Below are positions 1 through 8,255 of a stretch of 64,000 bases of DNA, piece by piece. The stretch's first letter is position 1. Each line of letters starts with the position of its first letter. This stretch comes from a virus. Both the position numbers and the translations under genes were made by a program. The notes under the pieces are model-generated. The model ran no database searches. It was not told the DNA's origin and was given only the letters and a program-made list of their open reading frames with translations. Location of the stretch: positions 62,001 to 126,000 of the IMG/VR virus record IMGVR_UViG_3300028608_000006; one strand, 5' to 3'.

Positions 1-689
1 ATTGGGTCCTTCTCGAACATCGGTGTCTGGTAGAACGACATCGGATACTCTATAGGGAGCTTGGATACGTTCAGCATGAAGCCACGGTCTTTCATGCTTT
101 GCAGGGCTTGTGGTTGCACGCACCACTCGATGGTCGCGTCGTCCAGCACAGCTTCCATCCAGCGCTCGAAGCGGGATTCACGTACCACGAAGGTGTGGGA
201 GTTGGCCTCGGTCTGGAAACGCACGTAGCGAACTTCTTCTTCGTCAACCAGACCTTGGTAGGTGTAGATAGACAGTTGTTCAGGCGGTGTTGGTACCAAG
301 TCCATGAAGAACTTGACCAACCCGGCGTTACGGCGCTCAGAGACCGAACTCAGGACGCTGGAGTAGTTCGCTGGGCGTACGGCTGGCGGGTAGATCATGG
401 TCATGGCATTAACCACGAGGCCGTCGTGTGGGATCTCCTGACCCTGCCAGATTGCCGGGACGTCAACGAACTTGCCAGCTGTCAGATCCATTGGCTCGGA
501 GTAGCCTTCTTTAGGGAGGCTCGCCAGATACTCGTCACGGAACGCATTCCAGTCTTCGGCGCTGCCCTCGTAACCTTTGCTGGCGGCTGTCTCGTAATTC
601 ATGCCGGGGTTCGCTGCGAAATCGGCGATCGACACGCCGTGTTTAAGTTGTTCTGCGGTCAGGTCGATAGGGGTCAGTTGTTCAGTCAC
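1..689 (-). CDS. Hypothetical protein, 3' end cut by window
   Basis: The reading frame is open from a GTG at 689 to the window edge, giving 229 visible codons; the C-terminus lies outside. The start is supported by AAAGGAG seven bases upstream and by a GTGA junction with the stop of the small upstream gene, which suggests translational coupling. An ATG five bases earlier is followed at once by a stop, so GTG is the start. The product begins MTEQLTPIDLT, is acidic and soluble-looking, has no signal peptide or membrane segment, and is not recognised. Confidence 0.8.
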   Translation of the reverse strand, partial: MTEQLTPIDLTAEQLKHGVSIADFAANPGMNYETAASKGYEGSAEDWNAFRDEYLASLPKEGYSEPMDLTAGKFVDVPAIWQGQEIPHDGLVVNAMTMIYPPAVRPANYSSVLSSVSERRNAGLVKFFMDLVPTPPEQLSIYTYQGLVDEEEVRYVRFQTEANSHTFVVRESRFERWMEAVLDDATIEWCVQPQALQSMKDRGFMLNVSKLPIEYPMSFYQTPMFEKDP

Positions 690-865
690 TTCATTGCTCC
701 TTTCGTGGAATCGTGTGCAGGGGATGTCCCGCATGGGGTAACTTTGTAAATGTTGCCGCCGTAAGGTGATGGTGTCTTTGTAATCTCGATACGGCTAAGC
801 TGCGGTGGAATCTGTATAGATACAAACCCCAGTTCCGCAGTATTTGTTTTTGGTTTGTTATCCAT
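686..865 (-). CDS. Small hypothetical protein (59 aa)
   Basis: Fifty-nine codons start at ATG 865 behind TTGGAG and end in a TGA that overlaps the GTG of the next gene. It begins MDNKPKTNTAELGF and contains an SYGGN-like loop region (SPYGGNIYK) and one Cys. No family is recognised. Only 30 bp separate it from the divergent helicase gene, so the promoter for this pair must overlap the helicase coding sequence or that short gap. Tight coupling and a good ribosome site support it as real. Confidence 0.65.
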   Translation of the reverse strand: MDNKPKTNTAELGFVSIQIPPQLSRIEITKTPSPYGGNIYKVTPCGTSPAHDSTKGAMK

Positions 866-895
866 TTGTTACTCCAAGATTAGGACAAAAAGATT

Positions 896-3748
896 ATGTA
901 TAACCCATTCTCGGTTGGCGTAAAACAAACCGGAGTCTACGTTCATGTGACTGGCGTTTCGTTTTACAACCTAGCCAAGGACATCGAGAAGTTCTACAGC
1001 ACGGCGCTGGTCACAAAGTATATGATTCGCCGTGAAAGCTGGGACACAATCAAAGTCCATAATTTCTACTTGGTTGAGCTGCACTTCTTGTTAGGTGAAT
1101 TGCTCAAGCTGAAAACACTGCGTAGCCGTCGTCGTTCTCTTAATGAGCTGCGTCAGCTGTTGGAAACTGATACGTGGATCAAGGACACGGTCACGCCTTC
1201 TGGTAAACCTTTCGACTTTAAGCGACTGGATGCCTTTACCAAGAGCCCTTTCCCTAAACAACGGGAGTTCTTGGAACAGTATCCCCTGATCACCAAGAGT
1301 TACCACCTTAAAGGCATCCTGCTGGACTCTGTACCGGGTTCGGGTAAAGCGATGCCCAAGAGTACCAAGGTTAAGGTACCGGGCGGCTGGAAGGCTCTGG
1401 GAGCGATTCAGGTAGGCGATCAGGTCATGACCCCTTCAGGTCGTGTGTCTGATGTGTCGGGTGTGCATGATCAAGGTGTAACTGACGTTTACCGCTTCTA
1501 CTTCGAAGACGGTCGTTGGGCAGACTCTCACCCTGAACACTTGTGGCATGTGGATGAGGTCAGTGTTGTAGATGGCGAAGTGGTCATTAGCCCTGACAAC
1601 GTAACCACGACGCAAGACATCCTCGATCACTTCCAAGACTACGAGTATCAGATCCCGCTGGTTAGCAAGATCGATGGCTTGTTGTCGGGTGAAGGTTTCG
1701 CTTCCATTGAGGTGGCTGAAGAACTGTTGCTGTCAAGTATAGCAATAGACGATCCAGTCCTAGAATTACCGTATTCAGAACGCTTTAATATTGCCAAGGC
1801 GATGTTGGGTCGTTCCGGCTGTCAGATCTCTGCGGGGAGTGTTGCCTTTGTTACTTCTAACACCATGGCGGCATCTAACTTCCAAGCCTTGATCTGGAGC
1901 TTGGGTGGTATTGCTGAGAAGACGGCTATTGTTGACGTCGGTTACCGGGTAGATGTTTACCACGGCGAGATCGAAGAACTGGTGGCTGATCTGGTAGGCC
2001 CTGGGCTTAAGCTGGAAGAGTTGCTTGACCTAGACATGTACAAGAACCTGCGTCTGAAGATCGTGGGTGTGGAGAAACGTGATCGTGAAGAAACCCTGTG
2101 TATTACAGTTGACGATCCTGATCACCTGTTTGTTGTGGACGACTACATTGTAACCCACAACACATTCACTTCGCTGATGTGGTCTCACCTGCTGGGTAAC
2201 GGCAAGACGATCATCATCTGTCCGCTCAACATTGTGGACAGCGTGTGGATGACCCAGATCAAGGAACACTTCAAAGTGACGCCTCGTATCTGGAACAGCA
2301 AGACGGGTCTTCCGTTAACGGATGCTTACGACTACTACATCGTGCATTACGACGCGTTGGTCGGTCCTCGCTTTGCTTATCTGCGGGAATGGATGAAGAC
2401 CACCGTCAAAGCAGACAAGCAGAAGTTTAAGTTGATTGTCGATGAGTCGCAGAACTTTAACGAGATCTCGGCTAAACAGACTCAGAACCTGATTGAGTTA
2501 GCGGACTTGCAATTGTTCGCGGATGCTCTGCCAGTCTCTGGGACTCCGTTTAAGGCACTGGGGAGTGAGATCTACCCCATGCTGTGCATCTTCGATTTGC
2601 ACTTCGACAGCATCGCTAGGGAGTTCTTTAAAGCGTCTTACGGGCGTAACCGTCCTTCACTCATGGGAATGTTGTCGCACCGCATTGGTCGCAGCAAGTT
2701 TACCATCCCTGAGTTGCTCGGCTTGGGTGATCCTCCGCCAATTGAGATCGTTAAGGTACAAGTCCCGAACAGCGACAAGTACACACTCGACTCGATCAAG
2801 CTGGAGATGCAGGTGTACATCCAAGAGCGCTTTGCGTTCTACGAAGAACACATGCCTCAGTACGTCACCTTCTTTAATGAGATCCTTCAGGACTACGAGT
2901 ACGACAACCAGAAGAATCCTAAGGAGCTAGAAGACCTAGCGAAGTACCGGAAGATTGTTCAACGGTTCCGTACCCAGGGTTACAGCAGCTTTACCGATGC
3001 GCAAGACAGCATGTTCTGTAAGCGTGTTGAAGAAGACATTGAAAGCAGGCTCCGTGGTAAAGACCTCTCGGATTTCCGTAACGTTAAGTCGGCGGTGAAG
3101 TATCTGGGTCTGAAGCTGCGTGGGGAGGCACTCGGTAACGTACTCGGTCGCGCTCGCATCAATGCGATCAAGGAAACCATCGAACACGCCAACCTTGAGC
3201 ACTACATCGATGACGTTGAAAAGAAGACGGTGATCTTTACCTCTTACGTTGACGTTCTGAAGCTCTGTGACGAGTACCTGACGAAGAAAGGTTACACTGG
3301 GATCACGGTGTACGGTGAGAACAGTAAGGACCGTGACGCGGCTATTAAACGCTTTGCAGAAGATCCACGTATCAACCCATTAACTGCGGTGTACGACTCC
3401 CTTAAGGAAGGGTACCCTCTGTTGATGGCGAACCAGGAACTCATGCTCAATGCCCCATGGCGTGACTTTGAACTGAAACAAGTTCAAGCACGTATCTGGC
3501 GTACTGGTCAGACTTCCCCTTGCTTCTTCCGTATGTTCGACATGGACACAGGGGACAAGGTTAACATCACGACGCGCAGTATCAACGTGATGGAATGGTC
3601 GAAGGAACAAGTCGATGCATTGTTAGGTCGTGCTGAAGGACACATCATGCTGGCTGATGTTACCGGCGAAGAGATGTTCGACATGAGCGATGAAGCCTTT
3701 ACCCAACCGCTGACCAGAAGTAACAGCGTACTGGATCTGTTTAACTAA
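896..3748 (+). CDS. SNF2-type superfamily 2 helicase with intein in the P-loop
   Basis: The 950-aa precursor is a split helicase of 679 extein residues carrying a 271-aa intein. The N-extein ends in the Walker A sequence VPGSGK (146-151) and the C-extein resumes with TFTSL at 423, restoring GSGKT. Helicase motifs follow in order: motif II DESQ (516-519), motif III-like SGTPF, an IFTSY strand opening the second RecA domain, and motif VI QARIWRTGQ (864-872), which is typical of SNF2/Rad54-type ATPases. It is expected to be an ATP-dependent DNA translocase acting on phage DNA in replication, repair or transcription. ATG 896 follows AGGA. An internal-head gene follows 22 bp downstream on the same strand. 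The exact role is not known. Confidence 0.9.
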   Translation: MYNPFSVGVKQTGVYVHVTGVSFYNLAKDIEKFYSTALVTKYMIRRESWDTIKVHNFYLVELHFLLGELLKLKTLRSRRRSLNELRQLLETDTWIKDTVTPSGKPFDFKRLDAFTKSPFPKQREFLEQYPLITKSYHLKGILLDSVPGSGKAMPKSTKVKVPGGWKALGAIQVGDQVMTPSGRVSDVSGVHDQGVTDVYRFYFEDGRWADSHPEHLWHVDEVSVVDGEVVISPDNVTTTQDILDHFQDYEYQIPLVSKIDGLLSGEGFASIEVAEELLLSSIAIDDPVLELPYSERFNIAKAMLGRSGCQISAGSVAFVTSNTMAASNFQALIWSLGGIAEKTAIVDVGYRVDVYHGEIEELVADLVGPGLKLEELLDLDMYKNLRLKIVGVEKRDREETLCITVDDPDHLFVVDDYIVTHNTFTSLMWSHLLGNGKTIIICPLNIVDSVWMTQIKEHFKVTPRIWNSKTGLPLTDAYDYYIVHYDALVGPRFAYLREWMKTTVKADKQKFKLIVDESQNFNEISAKQTQNLIELADLQLFADALPVSGTPFKALGSEIYPMLCIFDLHFDSIAREFFKASYGRNRPSLMGMLSHRIGRSKFTIPELLGLGDPPPIEIVKVQVPNSDKYTLDSIKLEMQVYIQERFAFYEEHMPQYVTFFNEILQDYEYDNQKNPKELEDLAKYRKIVQRFRTQGYSSFTDAQDSMFCKRVEEDIESRLRGKDLSDFRNVKSAVKYLGLKLRGEALGNVLGRARINAIKETIEHANLEHYIDDVEKKTVIFTSYVDVLKLCDEYLTKKGYTGITVYGENSKDRDAAIKRFAEDPRINPLTAVYDSLKEGYPLLMANQELMLNAPWRDFELKQVQARIWRTGQTSPCFFRMFDMDTGDKVNITTRSINVMEWSKEQVDALLGRAEGHIMLADVTGEEMFDMSDEAFTQPLTRSNSVLDLFN
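1349..2161 (+). other. Intein with class 3 features, inserted after the Walker A lysine
   Basis: Precursor residues 152-422 form a self-splicing element. Block A reads AMPKSTKVK with Ala at position 1, so the usual Cys/Ser nucleophile is missing. Block B contains HPEHLW, with Trp217 two residues after His215. Block F contains TLCITV with Cys402. Block G reads VTHN, with Thr420 before the terminal His421-Asn422, and the first C-extein residue is Thr423. Trp in B, Cys in F and Thr in G are the WCT marks of class 3 inteins, which splice through the block F Cys. The middle holds a worn LAGLIDADG-like region (about 259-345), so homing activity is probably lost. Confidence 0.88.
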
Positions 3749-3770
3749 ACTTACCTATCGGGGATTCCCT

Positions 3771-4826
3771 ATGTGCTACAACATCGACACCACTGATCAG
3801 TTCGACTCCGTGCCGAGCGAGCAACACGTAGAAACCGTTATGACCGGCTTGATGGACTCGCTGGGCGGTAACGAGGGCATGGACTTGAGCGCTGCTCAGG
3901 TGTACGTACAAGGCGTTCTGTTCGCTGATGGTTCGGTACGTGGTCTGCCTCTGCCGGAAGTCGCCGGCAACGAAGAAGGTGGTTTCTTCAGCAAGGTGGG
4001 CGACGGCATCAAGAAGGTCTGGGAGTACATCAAGAAGATGTTCGCCTCGATCTGGGGTGTCTTCTTCAAATCGGACAAGAAGAAGATGGAAGAAAAGGTA
4101 GACGCTGCCTTGGCCGACGCGGAGAAAGAACTCGAAGCCATGGAGAAGGCTGCTCCTGCACCGGCTGCTGTCCCGCAGGTCGTCCACAAGGCTGAAGCGG
4201 CTATCGCCAAGCTTGAACCGAGCCCAGAGAAGACCAAGCTGGAAAAGGTAGTGGAAGAGATCAAGGAAGCCAAGGCTGAACCAGCTAAGCAGGCCAAAGA
4301 ACTCCACGAGCTCCTGCCGGAAATCTTCAAGGCTGACGTGCTGGACAACGGCAAAATCAAGCGCGCAACCGACAAGCTGAAAGGTGCTGTGGGTCGCTTG
4401 CAAGCCAAGAAGGTTGAACTGGATAAGGCCGAGAAAGATGGTCACTCCATCAACGGCCAAGAAATCCAGCAATACCTCAACGGTTTGATCGGTCTTCCTG
4501 ACGCTTCCCTGGGCATCAAGGACATCGCTTCTGCTCGCGGTTGGATCCAACAGTCCAAGCGTTGCAAGACGGCTATGGGTAACACTCTCGGCGGCATGCT
4601 CAGTGACCAAGCCCGTTACCGTCAACGGATCGAAGAGTGTGAGAAAGGTATCAACGCTTACGCTGGTCCGAAAGACAAAGGCAACAAAGAGCTGAGCAAG
4701 AAGATCGAAGCACTCAAAGCTGACTTTGCTTGTATCAGTGGCATCATCGCCATCACCGACACGGTTTCCTTGGCCATCATCGAAATCAGTGAGACCATTG
4801 AAAAAGCCTGCGTAAGCGTCGTCTAA
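3771..4826 (+). CDS. Probable internal head (inner body) protein, paralogue A
   Basis: This 351-aa protein is a clear paralogue of the 397-aa product at 50388-51581. Both share a roughly 65-residue N-terminal region (EGM-LSAAQ, near residues 35-43), then GNEEGG (66-71 here), an amphipathic WEYIKKMF segment (about 84-91), a Lys/Ala/Glu-rich helical middle with the PEKTKLEK motif, and a helical C-terminus. phiKZ-type phages carry paralogous inner-body proteins trimmed by the prohead protease after S/A/G-x-E; the conserved GNE fits such a site. The virion role is inference. ATG 3771 follows GGGGA; a strong hairpin ends the transcript. Confidence 0.6.
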   Translation: MCYNIDTTDQFDSVPSEQHVETVMTGLMDSLGGNEGMDLSAAQVYVQGVLFADGSVRGLPLPEVAGNEEGGFFSKVGDGIKKVWEYIKKMFASIWGVFFKSDKKKMEEKVDAALADAEKELEAMEKAAPAPAAVPQVVHKAEAAIAKLEPSPEKTKLEKVVEEIKEAKAEPAKQAKELHELLPEIFKADVLDNGKIKRATDKLKGAVGRLQAKKVELDKAEKDGHSINGQEIQQYLNGLIGLPDASLGIKDIASARGWIQQSKRCKTAMGNTLGGMLSDQARYRQRIEECEKGINAYAGPKDKGNKELSKKIEALKADFACISGIIAITDTVSLAIIEISETIEKACVSVV

Positions 4827-4849
4827 AACAAAAAAGAAACCCCCAACCC

Positions 4850-4884
4850 ATAACCTACCACTCCGCAATGGAGTGGTAGGTTAT
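4850..4884. terminator. Bidirectional hairpin terminator
   Basis: A perfect 15-bp stem (ATAACCTACCACTCC and its complement) closes a 5-base loop between the converging genes ending at 4826 and 4897. Read on the minus strand it is followed about 10 bases later by TTTCTTTTTTG. It can serve both strands. Confidence 0.85.
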
Positions 4885-4896
4885 AAAGGAGTAGTT

Positions 4897-5142
4897 TCAA
4901 TCGAATGCCTGCATCTTGATCATTGCTGCGTTGATGTTTACTTGGCACTGCTCAGCTTCAGCAGTCAGCCGGTTGTAGTCACTTACGTCGTCACGTTCCA
5001 AAGCAACCCAAGCGGCTTTGGTAAGACGGTACGATTCTTCTTCCAGCTCTGCAATCTGGTCTTGTAGCATGAAGCGCATGCGAACGAAGTTCACTTGTGC
5101 ATTCATTTGTACATCGCTGTAACCTGGGATGATGCGAATCAT
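4897..5142 (-). CDS. Small helical hypothetical protein (81 aa)
   Basis: ATG 5142 follows AAGGAG by six bases. The product is almost entirely helical, with heptad-like Leu/Glu spacing (DQIAELEEESYRLTKAAW), so a coiled-coil or helical-bundle protein is likely. It is the last gene of the minus operon that begins at 5841 and ends at the hairpin at 4850. It resembles the 87-aa product at 5156 and the 75-aa product at 7749 in length and helix pattern; common ancestry is possible but weak. Function unknown. Confidence 0.75.
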   Translation of the reverse strand: MIRIIPGYSDVQMNAQVNFVRMRFMLQDQIAELEEESYRLTKAAWVALERDDVSDYNRLTAEAEQCQVNINAAMIKMQAFD

Positions 5143-5155
5143 TTGTTGCTCCTTG

Positions 5156-5419
5156 TTAGATAGCGAGGGCGCCGTACAGACCGACGTACTCGGCGATCAT
5201 GTTGTCCAGCTTGAGTTGTTCTTCTTTGACCATGGAACGTGCGGTGAACTGATCACGCGGGTCAGGCATCGAAGTGACACAGTCTTTGTAGCACTGCAAG
5301 GTGAAAGTTTGTTGCTCGATCTTCCAGCGCAGTTCCAGAGGGCTAGCGCCAACTGGGTACTTTGGCAGGGAGGCTTTAACGGCTTTCTTTGCAACAGGAA
5401 ACTGGATAACATTATTCAT
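5156..5419 (-). CDS. Small hypothetical protein (87 aa)
   Basis: The start is ATG 5419, set by TTTGGAG six bases upstream; the longer open frame to 5530 would overlap the preceding gene and has no ribosome site. The product begins MNNVIQFPVAKK and continues as two probable amphipathic helices. No known domain is seen. It lies between the 120-aa and 81-aa genes of the same minus operon, with a small hairpin (5439-5462) in front of it. Confidence 0.75.
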   Translation of the reverse strand: MNNVIQFPVAKKAVKASLPKYPVGASPLELRWKIEQQTFTLQCYKDCVTSMPDPRDQFTARSMVKEEQLKLDNMIAEYVGLYGALAI

Positions 5420-5438
5420 TTGAAACTCCAAAGCGATC

Positions 5439-5462
5439 GGGTAAAGCATTATTGCCTTACCC
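5439..5462 (-). terminator. Weak hairpin between operon genes
   Basis: GGGTAAAGC and GCCTTACCC pair around ATTATT with one mismatch. No U-tract follows, so it may attenuate transcription or protect mRNA ends rather than fully stop transcription. Confidence 0.4.
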
Positions 5463-5478
5463 TTATTAGTTAAACGGA

Positions 5479-5841
5479 TCAACCGAACCAGTGGTCCTGC
5501 ATGAAGGTAGGACCCAGGTCCCATTCCCACACAGAGATCTTCGCCTCGTTGTCTTCAGACTTGGCCCACTCACGGTAGCTCTCGATATGGGCATCGAGTT
5601 CTTCCTTGGACTTGAAGTACGAGGTGTAGTCTTCCCGATCCCAACCCATAGGCCAGGTCTTGGAGCGGGTGATCGTCTTGTACATGTCGTCCGGTGCCCA
5701 GCCTTCACCCTCGGCAATGACCTTGGCGAAGTGAGCTTTGAACACATCACCGACCCACGCTGAAGTGAGTTCCCCATCAGGAGTCACAACATGGACAGCG
5801 GTCTTACCAGCAACTTGACTCAGGTGCATTACATTGGACAT
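5479..5841 (-). CDS. Hypothetical protein (120 aa), first gene of early-type operon
   Basis: ATG 5841 is preceded by AAGGA at seven bases; an in-frame TTG six bases earlier is a poorer start. The product has many aromatic residues (WPMGWDREDYTSYF, near its middle) and a Trp-rich C-terminus (WEWDLGPTFMQDHWFG). No domain is recognised. It is the first gene behind the TATATTAC promoter at 5889, so it should be made early in infection. Confidence 0.75.
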   Translation of the reverse strand: MSNVMHLSQVAGKTAVHVVTPDGELTSAWVGDVFKAHFAKVIAEGEGWAPDDMYKTITRSKTWPMGWDREDYTSYFKSKEELDAHIESYREWAKSEDNEAKISVWEWDLGPTFMQDHWFG

Positions 5842-5888
5842 GATCAATTCCTTGTAGGACAGAAAGATTTGTATTACTTACTAAACTG

Positions 5889-5920
5889 GTAATATAGGCC
5901 TGAAAAGAAATGTAAGTTAA
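5889..5920 (-). promoter_or_regulatory. Early-type promoter, TATATTAC family (copy 1)
   Basis: The minus strand reads TTAACT, 18 bases, then TATATTAC, embedded in the shared block TCARRYCTAYATTACY. It lies 47 bases before the ATG at 5841. The core equals the phiKZ early-promoter core; use by a virion RNA polymerase is inferred. Confidence 0.75.
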
Positions 5921-5924
5921 ACGA

Positions 5925-5959
5925 ATACCCCTCCCTACCACTGCGGTAGGGAGGGGTAT
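5925..5959 (-). terminator. Strong hairpin terminator
   Basis: A 15-bp stem (ATACCCCTCCCTACC) with a five-base loop lies just after the stop of the 126-aa gene and just before the next promoter, insulating two minus operons. Confidence 0.8.
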
Positions 5960-5972
5960 AACGTCCGTGTTC

Positions 5973-6353
5973 TTATTCCGCAGCTGGACCTTCTAGCAAC
6001 TGGGTCATTCCTGTTAGGCAGAGTTCAGCAACTACCAGACGCGACCTGAACCGAGTGTCCAGCCATTTCATCAACGGCAGGAAACCTTCTTTGCTTTCAG
6101 CATGGAGCACGGCTGGATCATGGCTGTCGGCATCGATATAAAGCATGATCGACGCACGCTCGAAGAAGGTGCCCGGAGCTACACCACGCTCGTCAGCATC
6201 CAAGAGTTCCAAATGACGCAGACTTTCACGCGAACCAACAATCTTGATACCGTCGTGAATAACCGCCACCTTCCGACGCTCAACAGAGATCAGTCGACCA
6301 GAAGCGGTTTGCACTACAACACCCGGGATTTCGTTTTGATCTTCGTGTTGCAT
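5973..6353 (-). CDS. Hypothetical protein (126 aa)
   Basis: ATG 6353 follows AAGGAG. The product starts MQHEDQNEIPGVVVQTASGR; its first half looks beta-rich and the second half helical. No membrane segment, signal or known motif is visible. It is the last gene of the operon that runs from 9694 down to the hairpin at 5925. Function unknown. Confidence 0.75.
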   Translation of the reverse strand: MQHEDQNEIPGVVVQTASGRLISVERRKVAVIHDGIKIVGSRESLRHLELLDADERGVAPGTFFERASIMLYIDADSHDPAVLHAESKEGFLPLMKWLDTRFRSRLVVAELCLTGMTQLLEGPAAE

Positions 6354-6363
6354 TTGTTTCTCC

Positions 6364-6948
6364 TTAGCTGGCTTGCTTCATTTGTTCACAGTACGCTTCA
6401 ACACGCGCAGGCGATACACCCTGTTCGTGCAGGCTAGCAAAGAACTCAGCGGTGAATTCTTGGTTAACCTTACGCGGAATACCCGAGAAACCGAAATCAC
6501 GGAACAACAGGATCTTGCCAATGAAGGCTTTGATCTTCTGCTCTTCCATCCAGTTCTCTACGACGGTGTTCATGATCTCGTCTTCGTCGTCCGGGTTCCA
6601 CTTGTCGTTCTCACGCAACCACTTAGGGTTAGCCTTGATCTCGATCCCGTACAACTTGGAGCCATCCATGATCATGCCATGGTTCCCATCATCCATCAGT
6701 TGTTTCATGATGATAGGAAGGTCATGCATTTCCCGGAAAGCTTCTTCTAGGAACTTCACCGGAAATTTTGCAGTGCACACGTTGTAAATGATGCTGCGCT
6801 GGATGAAATCCGGAATACCAGGTGCGATACGCTTGGCCATCTTTACCAACTTCTTAGGGTTGGTGGTCCAGTTGTCCTGGAAGTAACGCAGCACCTGGTT
6901 CTCTTGTTCCAGAGCCGGGAGTGTTTCATCTACCTTGAAGTCAGTCAT
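6364..6948 (-). CDS. Hypothetical protein (194 aa), paralogue of the 173-aa gene at 44599
   Basis: This protein and the product of 44599-45120 are clearly homologous. Shared features in order are TTNPKKL.KMA, a region ending G.HGMI, IKANP.WLR..D.WNPDDE (acidic and Trp-rich), and F.GKI.LF..FGFSG. No enzyme motif is recognised. The ATG overlaps the upstream stop (TAATG), with AAGGAC upstream, so the two are coupled. It has about 20 extra C-terminal residues compared with its paralogue. Function unknown; two copies in separate operons suggest a conserved role. Confidence 0.8.
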   Translation of the reverse strand: MTDFKVDETLPALEQENQVLRYFQDNWTTNPKKLVKMAKRIAPGIPDFIQRSIIYNVCTAKFPVKFLEEAFREMHDLPIIMKQLMDDGNHGMIMDGSKLYGIEIKANPKWLRENDKWNPDDEDEIMNTVVENWMEEQKIKAFIGKILLFRDFGFSGIPRKVNQEFTAEFFASLHEQGVSPARVEAYCEQMKQAS

Positions 6949-7346
6949 TACAAGTCCTTAGGCTGCTGAGACTCTGCCCAGTTTTTGATAGCCGCATGAA
7001 ACGCGTCGATAAAGTTGTTGAAGTCCCTGTCCGTCATAATGGGGGACTCGTTGGTGGCGTAGTGTTCCCTGGACGCGTGACTTTCTAACTTCCCAAACTT
7101 GTATTCCCCCAACTTATTTTCGTCATCAGGTCCGGAGAAAGTTAGCACAAAATTCCCCACAATGAAGTCGCCTTCAAACAACGCGGCGGAGAACTGCTCA
7201 GGGGTGGAACCCTGAGGTATTACTTTGACTTCTTTCTCGACACCGTTACTGTTCTCGAACTTCACAGCGAGAAGATAAGGTTGTTGCTCCGCGGTGTACG
7301 AAAGAGCGGTCCATTCGGTAAACAGTTTGTTCAGAGCATCAGACAT
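6948..7346 (-). CDS. Hypothetical protein (132 aa)
   Basis: ATG 7346 follows AAGGAC. The product is acidic with a beta-rich centre (EGDFIVGNFVLTFSG) and a helical C-terminus (FNNFIDAFHAAIKNW). No known domain. Its stop overlaps the start of the next gene, so it is translated as part of the operon starting at 9694. Confidence 0.75.
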   Translation of the reverse strand: MSDALNKLFTEWTALSYTAEQQPYLLAVKFENSNGVEKEVKVIPQGSTPEQFSAALFEGDFIVGNFVLTFSGPDDENKLGEYKFGKLESHASREHYATNESPIMTDRDFNNFIDAFHAAIKNWAESQQPKDL

Positions 7347-7357
7347 TGCGCGTGTCC

Positions 7358-7747
7358 TTACGAAAAGAGGTGATCGATGATTTCACTGAGGGTACGACCG
7401 CCGGACGGTTCGTCGTCATGCAATTTGTTAGCCCCGGTGATATTGGCGAAGTGCACGTCAGCGAGGGTGTGAGTAACAAAGAACAAACCCTTGTCGATCC
7501 CAGCATGCTCACTGTACACCACGTACACAGTACGGGCGTCATCACGACGATCTTTACCGCGAACGTTCACCAGTTCCTGACGGCGCAGGATGGTCTTGGA
7601 CTGGGTGACGCAGTCGATACCTTCTTTCAGCATACCGATGTCAGCAATCTTCAATTGAGGTCCTGACAGGTCACCCTCCTTCAAACCGCCCAGTGCTTCC
7701 AGCTTTTCGTTCAGGCGCAGGAAACCTGTTGGAATGTTGTCGTTCAT
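7358..7747 (-). CDS. Hypothetical protein (129 aa)
   Basis: ATG 7747 is chosen because AAGGG precedes it by seven bases and it sits two bases after the upstream stop; an in-frame GTG at 7777 lies inside the upstream gene. The product has a central strand region (ARTVYVVYSEH, GLFFVTHTLADVHF) and a polar C-terminus. No family recognised. Confidence 0.72.
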   Translation of the reverse strand: MNDNIPTGFLRLNEKLEALGGLKEGDLSGPQLKIADIGMLKEGIDCVTQSKTILRRQELVNVRGKDRRDDARTVYVVYSEHAGIDKGLFFVTHTLADVHFANITGANKLHDDEPSGGRTLSEIIDHLFS

Positions 7748-7748
7748 T

Positions 7749-7976
7749 TCAAAGCCCTTGTCTAATTTTGTCTTCACGGCGCCCTACTTCCATCTGCAAC
7801 CAGCCGATGCGGATAACTGCCGCTTCACGGTCGATGTACGAGGCGTAGGTGCTAACGGTATGGCGGAGGGTTACAATTTGTTTCTTCAGGATGTCAAGTT
7901 CCACCATTTCCCGCATGCCCGGCATCGAGTTGCCTTTACGCTCACGATACGGAAGGATGTTTACTACTTTGCCCAT
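7749..7976 (-). CDS. Small helical hypothetical protein (75 aa)
   Basis: ATG 7976 follows AAGGAAAAC. After MGKVVNILPYRERKG the product is a single long helical region with regular hydrophobic spacing. The MGKVV.(L)P opening is shared with the 88-aa product immediately upstream. The start lies two bases after the upstream stop. Function unknown. Confidence 0.7.
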   Translation of the reverse strand: MGKVVNILPYRERKGNSMPGMREMVELDILKKQIVTLRHTVSTYASYIDREAAVIRIGWLQMEVGRREDKIRQGL

Positions 7977-7978
7977 GA

Positions 7979-8245
7979 TCAGTTTTCCTTAAAGGACCCC
8001 GGTGTGTAAAGCCTAGGTGGGGATGCCTTACCCTGGCTCTTGAAATACAGCTCCCTACGTTCGTTGGCTTCTGTTAGAAACTCAACAGCCCGTTTTACTA
8101 TCGCATCCCGATAAGCGTAACTCATTGCGGGATTAAGAGACGAGAAGAGTTGTTCCGCCTTAATCAGCAGATCGCCAATGGCTTGCAACTCTTCGAGACG
8201 CTTAAGGTTACAATAGACGTTCTGGAGCGGAACAACCTTTCCCAT
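7979..8245 (-). CDS. Small helical hypothetical protein (88 aa)
   Basis: ATG 8245 follows AAGGAG with a suitable gap; the open frame continues upstream to 8284 without a ribosome site. The product begins MGKVVPLQNVYCNLKRLEEL and is mostly helical, with a Pro-rich tail. It is not recognised. It belongs to the minus operon beginning at 9694. Confidence 0.72.
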   Translation of the reverse strand: MGKVVPLQNVYCNLKRLEELQAIGDLLIKAEQLFSSLNPAMSYAYRDAIVKRAVEFLTEANERRELYFKSQGKASPPRLYTPGSFKEN

Positions 8246-8255
8246 GACTCTCTCC

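Noticed and set aside
99-749. Plus-strand open frame at the left edge
   Set aside because: The minus strand holds a better gene pair with coupled GTGA junction and good ribosome sites; the plus frame has none.
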